Assembly: GCA_030630445.1 (NCBI GenBank)
Contig: DAOVNC010000244.1
Coordinates: 1 to 5,782, forward strand
DNA length: 5,782 bases
DNA from: Kiritimatiellales bacterium
GTDB lineage: Bacteria > Verrucomicrobiota > Kiritimatiellia > Kiritimatiellales > Pontiellaceae
Direction of reading: 5' to 3'
Below are positions 1 to 5,293 of this stretch, one piece after another (positions within the stretch are counted from its first letter, which is position 1; the number at the start of each line of letters is the position of its first letter). The notes below the pieces were generated by a model. That model made no database searches and was not told the DNA's origin. It worked only from the letters and a program-made list of their open reading frames with translations. The position numbers and the translations under genes are program-made.

Positions 1-577
1 CATGGCGGCATTCCGGCTCGCACGGGCGAGCGCAAACGCGACCCAGCACGGCGGGGAATACGATGTCGCGCAGGTTGATCAAATAGGCGTCTTCGTGGCG
101 GCCTTCATAGATGGCCGAGAGGTAGCCGGGGATGTCGGTCGAGGCCGGGCAGGCTTTCTGGCAGGGAATGTTTTTACCGAGCCAGTCAAAATCCTTCGGG
201 GTATCGGCTTGGCCGTTGAGTTTTGAGAGGGCGCAGGAGGAGAGGGGGGCATCGACTGCCCCGCGCTTTTCGTCCCAGCCCCCGAGTGTGTAGGCCTGCG
301 GAACAAGGTGCGCGTCGCTAGTCTTGTCCTGCCGTTTGGAGGCCTCGATGATCTCTTGCATGCGTGGGTCGGTGCTGCCTTGCGCCAGTGCGCGGGCGGC
401 AAATACGGCGGCGGAGAAGACATCGCCCCGGGCGGCGTCGCGTTGGTGGTGGGCGAGGGCGATCAGTTCGCAAACGCGGGTATCTTCCGGAACCCCTTGG
501 CGACAGAGCAGTTCCACCGCCTCGTTGCATTGTCCGGCGTTGATCAGCGCTTCGGCTTCGTCCAGTAACGGGTTCAT
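1..577 (-). CDS. GltD-like Fe-S/flavin NAD(P)H oxidoreductase, 3' end outside the window
   Basis: The first 192 residues of a protein that continues past the left edge. Residues about 133-192 match the N-terminal Fe-S domain of the GltD (glutamate synthase small subunit) / dihydropyrimidine dehydrogenase family: C139 and C143 in 'IPCQKACPAS', a following 'DIPGYLSAIYEGRHEDA' stretch, and C182, C186 and C190 in 'GRVCARPCEPEC'. In the family this domain holds [4Fe-4S] clusters and precedes the FAD- and NAD(P)H-binding Rossmann domains, which would lie outside the window. The first ~90 residues are an extra helical segment, TPR-like in look ('AEALINAGQCNEAVELL'), not typical of GltD. The ATG overlaps the upstream reductase stop codon (ATGA), and an AAGGAG sits 8 nt upstream inside that gene, so translational coupling is likely. 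Inference: it passes NAD(P)H electrons to the neighbouring siroheme reductase. A true glutamate synthase subunit is less likely because no large-subunit gene adjoins. Family call firm, partner role inferred. Confidence 0.82.
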   Translation of the reverse strand, partial: MNPLLDEAEALINAGQCNEAVELLCRQGVPEDTRVCELIALAHHQRDAARGDVFSAAVFAARALAQGSTDPRMQEIIEASKRQDKTSDAHLVPQAYTLGGWDEKRGAVDAPLSSCALSKLNGQADTPKDFDWLGKNIPCQKACPASTDIPGYLSAIYEGRHEDAYLINLRDIVFPAVLGRVCARPCEPECRH

Positions 578-2157
578 TTTACCAGCTCCTTGAATCTTTC
601 GATTCCGATGCGTTCGCAGAAGTCGACGAACAGCTCGGCGTCGCTGTTGCGGTTCTCGAGGTAGGTGTCGAGCACCTTGCGCACGGTGGAGACGATCTCT
701 TCGGTTGGTGCGTCGCAGAGATATTCGGAAATTTTTCCGGCTTCGCTCAGCTTTCCACCCACAAAGATGCTGTAGCCCTCGATGCTGCCGCCTTCTGCAT
801 TGCGGGTGCGGGTGCCGCGCAGGCCAATATCCGCAATCCATGCGTGGGCGCAGTTGTTCGGGCAACCGGTAATATTGATGCGCAGGGTGCCGATGGCTTT
901 CCAATAGTTTTCGTCGGTGGCCAGTGCGTTGTAGAGGCGGTGGTAGGCATCCGGCGAGTCGGAGATGGCCATCTTGCACATCGTGGTTCCCACGCAGGCG
1001 ACGATATCGGGCAGGTGTTCGTGGCCTTCGGTGCGGAAGCCCGCTCCGTGGATGGCCTCAATCAGCTTCTCGACGTTTTCATTCGGTACGTCGTGCAGCT
1101 CGATGTTCTGGCGGTTGGTGAACATGACGATACCGCCGCCGAGATCATCGGACAGCTTGGAAATCGCGCGCGACTGCGCCGTCGTGAGTTCCGAGCGCTC
1201 AATCATGATGCGCACGATGCTCTTGCCGGCGTCCTGTTGCGGAATGACGGCCTCGCCGTTGATGGACATTCTTCCAATGGCCGGGACGGGGTCGGTGGCC
1301 AACTCGATGGAGTCCAACCCATGGACACCCTTTTCCTTCATGATGTCGATCAGCACGTCACCAAACTTTTTGGCTCCCATGTTGTCGACGACCACCTTCA
1401 GGCGGGCGTGTGCGCGGCGGCGGCGATCACCGTGGCGGCGGAACGCCTCGATGGCGGCACGGGTGATGTCGAGAACCAGCTCTTCCGGAACCCAATCAAA
1501 AATGGTTTTGGCGAGATAGGGGCGGGCACCGAGCCCCCCGCCGGCGTGGTATTTCCAGCCGACGACCCCGTTGCGTTCAATCGGCACCCAGCCTTGGCAG
1601 TTCATCAGCGTCTGGGCGAGTGCATCGTTGCTGGATGCCACGCTGATCTTGTGCTTGCGCGGCAGGTTGCGCTGGTTCTGGATTTCGTCGTCATCAGCCA
1701 TCCAGCGGATGAGCTTGAGCGAGTCACCAATCTGGTCGGGTCCGGCTCCAGCGAGGGAATCTCCGATAATGTTGCGCGGCACGTCGCCGCAGCCGTTCTT
1801 GGTAGTGATGCCGATCTCGGCCATGCCCTCGATAATCTTGTAGATGTCCTCTTGGCGGATCCAATGGAACTGGAGCGTCTGGCGTGTGGTGATGCAAAGC
1901 TCGTTCTGGGCATATGTTTCTGCGAGGTCGACCGCCCGGTTAAATTGATGGGTGGTCATGCGGCCGCCGGGGGTTACGACGCGGATCATGAAGAAACTGG
2001 GTTGCAGTTGGTGGTAGACGCCGCTCCACTTGAACATCGCCAACTCGTTGGGTGTGATGTCCTCGAACGGGCGTTTGGCAATCTCGCGGAAGTCAAAGTC
2101 CGGATTAATCTCCAGTTTGTCCTTTTCCACTTGCGTTAAGTCGGGTTGTGCTTTCAT
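574..2157 (-). CDS. Siroheme/[4Fe-4S] sulfite (or nitrite) reductase
   Basis: A 527-residue protein of the nitrite/sulfite reductase hemoprotein family, which performs the six-electron reduction of sulfite to sulfide or nitrite to ammonia in the cytoplasm. Two ferredoxin-like/NIR-SIR half repeats are visible. The cluster and siroheme ligands are C388 and C394 ('ACVGTTMCKM') and C432 and C436 ('TGCPNNCAHAW'). The substrate side favours sulfite: 'TTRQTLQFH' (R92), 'GCGDVPRNI' (R128) and 'LPRKHK' (K168, K170) resemble the basic sulfite-binding set of E. coli CysI more than the equivalents in NirA. Length is normal for the short, ferredoxin-type single-chain forms. I chose the ATG at 2157 because AAGG lies 6 nt upstream and a promoter ends just before it; the open frame extends to an ATG at 2220, but that would place the promoter inside the gene and add an unfamiliar 21-residue head. 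The downstream GltD-like gene overlaps it by 4 nt. Nitrite as substrate remains possible. Confidence 0.88.
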   Translation of the reverse strand: MKAQPDLTQVEKDKLEINPDFDFREIAKRPFEDITPNELAMFKWSGVYHQLQPSFFMIRVVTPGGRMTTHQFNRAVDLAETYAQNELCITTRQTLQFHWIRQEDIYKIIEGMAEIGITTKNGCGDVPRNIIGDSLAGAGPDQIGDSLKLIRWMADDDEIQNQRNLPRKHKISVASSNDALAQTLMNCQGWVPIERNGVVGWKYHAGGGLGARPYLAKTIFDWVPEELVLDITRAAIEAFRRHGDRRRRAHARLKVVVDNMGAKKFGDVLIDIMKEKGVHGLDSIELATDPVPAIGRMSINGEAVIPQQDAGKSIVRIMIERSELTTAQSRAISKLSDDLGGGIVMFTNRQNIELHDVPNENVEKLIEAIHGAGFRTEGHEHLPDIVACVGTTMCKMAISDSPDAYHRLYNALATDENYWKAIGTLRINITGCPNNCAHAWIADIGLRGTRTRNAEGGSIEGYSIFVGGKLSEAGKISEYLCDAPTEEIVSTVRKVLDTYLENRNSDAELFVDFCERIGIERFKELVK

Positions 2158-2188
2158 TATTTGCCTTGGTTTGAAATTGATGGGGCGG

Positions 2189-2216
2189 ATAATAACTGGA
2201 ATGATGATCGTTTCAA
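2189..2216 (-). promoter_or_regulatory. Sigma70-type promoter for the reductase operon
   Basis: Read on the minus strand, TTGAAA (2216-2211; 5 of 6 to TTGACA) is followed after 16 nt by TATTAT (2194-2189; 5 of 6 to TATAAT). Transcription would begin near 2182, giving a leader of about 25 nt with AAGG placed 6 nt before the ATG at 2157. Short inverted ATGAT/ATCAT motifs surround the -35 box and could be an operator, but this is weak. No equally good promoter was found for the divergent mqnD direction in 2195-2275. Confidence 0.6.
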
Positions 2217-2275
2217 TCATTAATTTATAAAACTGTAATGATATACATGTTTAAACGCGGGCATTTTGTAGGCAA

Positions 2276-3064
2276 ATGATAAATAGCCATCTAACCTGTG
2301 CATATTCAACGTGCCCCAATGATACGTTTATCTTCTGCCAGTTGGCGCAGGAGCACGATATCGGGGTGCATCTGCATGATGTCGAAACGCTCAACCGCAT
2401 GGCGTTCGAGGAGCGATTCGACATCACCAAGCTCTCGTTCCACGCGTGGCTTTTGCTTCAGGACAAATACCAATTGCTCAATATCGGTGCCGCGCTGGGT
2501 CGTGGCTGCGGGCCGTTGGTGATTGCCCCTAAAGCCCAATGCCTAAAGCCTAATGCCTCCATTGCCATCCCCGGCGAATACACCACGGCGCACCTATTGC
2601 TCCGTCTTTGGAATCCGGAACTCAAGAACCGCATCTTCATGCCGTTCGACCAGATCATGGATGCGGTCGAATCGGGCAAAGCCGATGCCGGGGTGATCAT
2701 CCACGAAGGCCGCTTCGTTTTCGAAAAACGCGGCTTCCAATGTGTGGAAGATCTCGGCGACTGGTGGGAGGGGGAGACGGGTCTGCCGATCCCGCTCGGC
2801 TGCATCGCCGCCAAGAAAAGCCTGGGTGCGGAACGCATCGCGGAGTTTGAAACGCGCTTGGCGCAGTCGATCCAAGCCGCAATTGATGATCCTGCTTCGA
2901 CAGTTGCATACGTCAAAGCCCATGCGCAGGAACTGGAGGACACCGTCATCCGGGAGCACATTAAGACCTACGTCAACGACTTTACCCTCGACCTCGGCGA
3001 CGAAGGACGCACGGCAATCGAGAAATTGCAGCAGTTGGCTGAACTTTCTGGAATAATTAATTAG
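2276..3064 (+). CDS. mqnD: 1,4-dihydroxy-6-naphthoate synthase (MqnD)
   Basis: MqnD converts cyclic dehypoxanthine futalosine to 1,4-dihydroxy-6-naphthoate in the futalosine menaquinone pathway; it is a cytosolic enzyme with a periplasmic-binding-protein-like fold. The 262-residue length is close to the family norm. Family marks in order: 'STCPNDTFIF' (11-20), 'ITKLSF' (50-55), 'LGRGCGPL' (74-81), 'IAIPGEYTTAHLLL' (96-109) and 'AGVIIHEGRF' (138-147). H143 matches the His proposed as the catalytic residue in characterised MqnD. The related MqnA lacks this set, in particular the CPNDTF and IIHEGRF motifs. The ATG at 2276 is the only sensible start: an in-frame TAA lies at 2252-2254 and the homologous region begins within a few residues; the AGG at 2270-2272 is close, giving a weak ribosome site. 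Oddity: residues 85-95, normally a variable loop, are encoded by a 14-bp tandem repeat. It heads the plus-strand run and is followed by a large hairpin. Confidence 0.93.
   Translation: MINSHLTCAYSTCPNDTFIFCQLAQEHDIGVHLHDVETLNRMAFEERFDITKLSFHAWLLLQDKYQLLNIGAALGRGCGPLVIAPKAQCLKPNASIAIPGEYTTAHLLLRLWNPELKNRIFMPFDQIMDAVESGKADAGVIIHEGRFVFEKRGFQCVEDLGDWWEGETGLPIPLGCIAAKKSLGAERIAEFETRLAQSIQAAIDDPASTVAYVKAHAQELEDTVIREHIKTYVNDFTLDLGDEGRTAIEKLQQLAELSGIIN
2528..2558. repeat. 14-bp tandem repeat inside mqnD
   Basis: Two adjacent copies, CCTAAAGCCCAATG (2528-2541) and CCTAAAGCCTAATG (2542-2555), differ at one base and are followed by a further CCT. The period is not a multiple of three, so the copies are read in different frames and give residues 85-95 of MqnD. 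Total protein length is not expanded, so the repeat has taken the place of a variable surface loop. Confidence 0.8.
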
Positions 3065-3124
3065 CAACGGATTGATATAGGCAACGGATGGGCAGGAGAT
3101 CCGCTGCCTATATCAATCCGTTGC
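3064..3124. repeat. 61-nt long hairpin / inverted repeat after mqnD
   Basis: Arms 3064-3083 and 3105-3124 are perfectly complementary over 20 bp. After one A/C mismatch (3084/3104), five more pairs follow (3085-3089 with 3099-3103), closing a 9-nt loop (3090-3098). The 9-mer GCAACGGAT occurs twice in the left arm (3064, 3081, 17 nt apart) and in inverted form in the right arm, so the arm itself is built of repeats. The left arm starts on the last base of the mqnD stop codon. No T-run follows, so a standard Rho-independent terminator is unlikely. A REP/MITE-like repeat or a transcript-stabilising stem fits better. Confidence 0.85.
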
Positions 3125-3145
3125 GGAAAATCACTTAGGTTTCCA

Positions 3146-4540
3146 ATGATTGGAATTTTATTTGCAACCGACATGGAGGCGAAGCCGTTTCTGGATCGTG
3201 GAGAGCCGGACAGCACCGTCACGGTTGTTTCCGGCATGGGTATGGAGGCGGCGCGGGTTGCCACCGAAAAACTGGTAAAAGACCACGGGTGCACATCCAT
3301 TATCAACGCGGGCGTTTGCGGTGCACTGAACAACCGCCTTAAACGCGGCGCAGTCTATCGCGTGTCGATGGTCAGCATTGAAAAGCTCAATGCGGCGGTC
3401 AATGTGGGCGTTGGTTTTGGGCTGAAGCGATTGGTAACCGTGGTGGATCCGGTCTTCCAGCCTGAGCGCAAGCGCGAGCTTTGCAAATATGGAGAGCTGG
3501 TCGATATGGAAGGCTATGCCGTCGCGCGCGTGTGCGAAGCACACAATGTTCCTTGCATCATGATCAAAGGCGTGACCGACTTTGGCGACGGGAACGGCAA
3601 GGCCGACATCCAAACACACATCGCTTCCGTTTCCGAAACGGTGGCCGAGGCGGTTTTTCAGGTTTTGGACGCGTCTAGCCCAAGCCAAACGAGGCAAGAT
3701 GCCTCGTCTACATTGCTGCAAAAACTCCACTCCTTCACGAAGGTGGAACATACGATTTTCAGCCTGCCGCTACTGTTCGCCGGGGCGTGGCTCGGGGCAG
3801 GGGGGCAGTGCCCGCCAGTTAAAACGCTACTGCTGATTGCGTTGGTCGGATTGGGCGCGCGCACTTTCGGCATGGCGGTCAACCGCATCCTTGATAAAAA
3901 CATCGATGCCAAGAATCCGCGCACGAAAAACCGCGAGCTTGCCGCAGGCACGCTTTCGATGGCGCAGGGGTATGGAGTGGCCGTTGCAGGTATTGCGCTC
4001 TACTTGGTGGGTTGCGCTTTGCTGGGAACGACGGTGCTGAAGTTTTCGCTCGTTCCGCTCATCCCTCTGGCGCTCTATTCCCTGCTCAAGCGTTTCACGC
4101 CGCTGTGCCATTATGGAATTGGCGTTTGCCTGGGGCTTGCCCCTCTCGGTGCTTTTGTGGCGGTTACGAATGGTTTTTCCTTCACACCTGAAGTGGTGCT
4201 GTTGGCGATCTTTACGTTCTGCTGGATCAGCGGATTCGATATTATCTATGCACTGATGGATATCGACTTTGATCGTGAAAACGGGGTTCGCAGCATCCCT
4301 GCGGCACTGGGTTCGTCCGGGGCGCAGTTGGTCGCGGCCGTCACGCATCTGGTTTCGTTCGCGGCGCTGGTGTTGCTGTGGATGTCGGTCGGCGGGACGC
4401 TTTCATTTATTGCCCTGCTCGTATCGGCCGGGGCGTTCGGTACAGCCTACTTGCAGAGTATTTCGGTGCGTGTTAGGTTTTTCCCGATCTCCGCCATCGC
4501 CGGAATTGCCGGCGCGCTGGTCGCGCTGTTGGGTGGGTAG
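3146..4540 (+). CDS. mqnB-mqnP: Futalosine hydrolase-like nucleosidase fused to UbiA-type prenyltransferase (MqnB-MqnP)
   Basis: One continuous 464-residue frame carries two menaquinone enzymes. Residues 1-~176 are a purine nucleosidase of the MTAN/futalosine hydrolase family: 'MIGILFATDMEAKPF' with E11, 'INAGVCGAL' (53-61), 'VDMEG' with E122, and 'VTDFGD' with D145. These match the MTAN catalytic Glu, ribose-binding Glu and catalytic Asp. The expected reaction is release of the base from futalosine. Residues ~195-464 are a multi-span inner-membrane prenyltransferase that attaches a polyprenyl chain to dihydroxynaphthoate. Its two Asp-rich sites are 'NRILDKNIDAKNPRT' (246-260) and D365...'YALMDIDFD' (368-376), close to the MqnP/UbiA pattern. 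A linker of about 20 residues joins them and its DNA holds a perfect hairpin. AGG lies 6 nt before the ATG, and no stop codon or good internal start separates the domains. The nucleosidase part is short for the family (usually 200 or more residues), lacking sequence between residues ~78 and ~95. Domain identities firm; exact substrates inferred from context. Confidence 0.88.
   Translation: MIGILFATDMEAKPFLDRGEPDSTVTVVSGMGMEAARVATEKLVKDHGCTSIINAGVCGALNNRLKRGAVYRVSMVSIEKLNAAVNVGVGFGLKRLVTVVDPVFQPERKRELCKYGELVDMEGYAVARVCEAHNVPCIMIKGVTDFGDGNGKADIQTHIASVSETVAEAVFQVLDASSPSQTRQDASSTLLQKLHSFTKVEHTIFSLPLLFAGAWLGAGGQCPPVKTLLLIALVGLGARTFGMAVNRILDKNIDAKNPRTKNRELAAGTLSMAQGYGVAVAGIALYLVGCALLGTTVLKFSLVPLIPLALYSLLKRFTPLCHYGIGVCLGLAPLGAFVAVTNGFSFTPEVVLLAIFTFCWISGFDIIYALMDIDFDRENGVRSIPAALGSSGAQLVAAVTHLVSFAALVLLWMSVGGTLSFIALLVSAGAFGTAYLQSISVRVRFFPISAIAGIAGALVALLGG
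3689..3707. repeat. Perfect 8-bp inverted repeat at the fusion junction
   Basis: ACGAGGCA (3689-3696), a 3-nt loop AGA, then TGCCTCGT (3700-3707). It lies in the codons of residues ~182-188, between the nucleosidase and prenyltransferase domains, where the protein is a polar linker without family conservation. It may be a remnant of an intergenic repeat or old terminator stem that became coding when two genes fused. Confidence 0.7.
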
Positions 4541-4664
4541 GCGGAATAATTTTGTGGCAGACGCGAAGCGAGGCTTGAGGAACGAAAGCAGCGAACATAG
4601 TGAGAGGCAATAATTTCCGGCAGGACGGGTTCTCAATCATTCTGCCACCAAATTATTTTACCTA
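4538..4664. repeat. 127-nt element with 17-27-nt terminal inverted repeats
   Basis: The intergenic stretch before ubiX is bounded by inverted arms. 4545-4561 pairs with 4641-4657 at 16 of 17 positions, and the pairing continues outward through two G-U pairs, one mismatch, and four pairs that include the stop codon of the fusion gene (4538-4541 with 4661-4664). A second, partial copy of the arm (AATAATTT...GGCAGGACG) lies inside at 4609-4627. The centre is purine-rich with GCGA/GAGG-type quasi repeats. There is no open frame and no obvious target duplication. It resembles a MITE-like or REP-like dispersed repeat. Confidence 0.72.
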
Positions 4665-4672
4665 ATGAAACA

Positions 4673-4678
4673 TGAGGT
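4673..4678 (+). promoter_or_regulatory. Ribosome binding site deciding the ubiX start
   Basis: TGAGGT, with its core GAGG at 4674-4677, ends 6 nt before the ATG at 4684. It overlaps the alternative upstream ATG at 4672, which has no Shine-Dalgarno of its own, so 4684 is the preferred start. Confidence 0.65.
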
Positions 4679-4683
4679 TAAGC

Positions 4684-5244
4684 ATGGATTTGGTTGTGGC
4701 AATGACGGGTGCGTCGGGCGCACTGGCGACGAAGCTGCTGATTGAAAAATCGCAGTGGCCGGTGACGCTGGTAGCGAGCAAGATGGGGCGCGTGGTCTAC
4801 GAGCAGGAGGTCGGTCCCTTCAAGGAGCTGGAGACTATGGCTTCCCATGTTTTGAAAGATGGCGACCTGACGGCGACGATTGCGTCGGGATCGGTTCCAA
4901 CGGCTGGAATGGTGGTTCTTCCGTGTTCGGCAAATACACTGGGTAAGGTGGCCGGAGGGATTGCCGATTCGCTGATCACCCGCGCAGCACATTGTCAGTT
5001 GAAAGAAGGGCGCAAGGTGGTGCTCTGCGTGCGTGAAGCACCCTGGACACTTATGAATGCGCAGAATGCAGCGAACGTTGTGGCGGCAGGCGGAGTTATC
5101 ATGCCAATCTCCCCGCCATACTACATGGCGAAAGGCCGCAACCCCGATGAAGTCTCGATTACTGAAATGCTGGGATACTATGTCGACCATGTCCTGTCTT
5201 TATTTGGGCAGACGGCACCAAAAACCTGGGCGGATATGAGATGA
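4684..5244 (+). CDS. ubiX: UbiX-family flavin prenyltransferase
   Basis: UbiX enzymes join dimethylallyl phosphate to FMN to make prenylated FMN, the cofactor of UbiD decarboxylases; they are soluble flavoproteins. The 186 residues match the usual size. Visible marks are 'VVAMTGASGA' (4-13), the FMN-binding P-loop-like turn; 'VVLPCSANTLGKVAGGIADSL' region (77-97); 'ITRAAHCQLKEGRK' (98-111); 'VREAP' (116-120), where the family commonly has a PRETP-type sequence; and 'MPISPPYY' (140-147). The ATG at 4684 puts the glycine-rich turn at the usual distance from the N-terminus and has GAGG 6 nt upstream; the ATG at 4672 would add only four residues. Directly followed (49-nt gap) by the ubiD-family gene it should serve. 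In this context it supports decarboxylation of the prenylated dihydroxynaphthoate rather than ubiquinone synthesis; the same family also works with other UbiD-type enzymes. Confidence 0.93.
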   Translation: MDLVVAMTGASGALATKLLIEKSQWPVTLVASKMGRVVYEQEVGPFKELETMASHVLKDGDLTATIASGSVPTAGMVVLPCSANTLGKVAGGIADSLITRAAHCQLKEGRKVVLCVREAPWTLMNAQNAANVVAAGGVIMPISPPYYMAKGRNPDEVSITEMLGYYVDHVLSLFGQTAPKTWADMR

Positions 5245-5250
5245 ACCGAA

Positions 5251-5281
5251 GAATATCGAACATGAAATTTCGAATTTCGAA
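5251..5281. repeat. AT-rich TCGAA-type short repeat between ubiX and ubiD
   Basis: The stretch contains TATCGAA (5254-5260) followed by ATTTCGA twice in tandem (5267-5273, 5274-5280), giving two TTCGAA palindromes. A 5-bp inverted pair (GAAAT 5264-5268, ATTTC 5274-5278) lies within. Its base composition differs sharply from the G+C-rich genes on both sides. From general familiarity, I suspect it is a dispersed intergenic repeat of PVC-group genomes, but this cannot be shown from one copy. Confidence 0.5.
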
Positions 5282-5293
5282 GGCAGGTGGATG

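Noticed and set aside
844..2139. A 431-codon open frame on the plus strand opposite the siroheme reductase
   Set aside because: It is antisense to a gene with clear family motifs, its translation shows no recognisable domain, and such long antisense frames are common in G+C-rich coding DNA.
574..2157. Assignment as ferredoxin-nitrite reductase NirA
   Set aside because: Not fully excluded, but 'TTRQTLQFH', 'CGDVPRN' and 'LPRKHK' follow the sulfite reductase pattern, so it was not chosen as the main call.
2158..2220. Longer N-terminus for the siroheme reductase starting at the ATG at 2220
   Set aside because: The -35 and -10 boxes lie within it, the added residues are Ile-rich and unlike the family, and the ATG at 2157 has its own Shine-Dalgarno.
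3064..3145. The hairpin after mqnD as a Rho-independent terminator
   Set aside because: The stem is followed by GGAAAATCACTT and no T-run on either side, and the downstream genes belong to the same pathway.
3158..3751. A 197-codon minus-strand frame opposite the nucleosidase domain
   Set aside because: It is antisense to the conserved MqnB-type domain; low-complexity His/Arg-rich translation and no ribosome site.
3803..3813. Small GGGCA/TGCCC inverted pair in a G-rich run within the prenyltransferase part
   Set aside because: Only 5-bp arms in a G+C-rich coding stretch; expected by chance.
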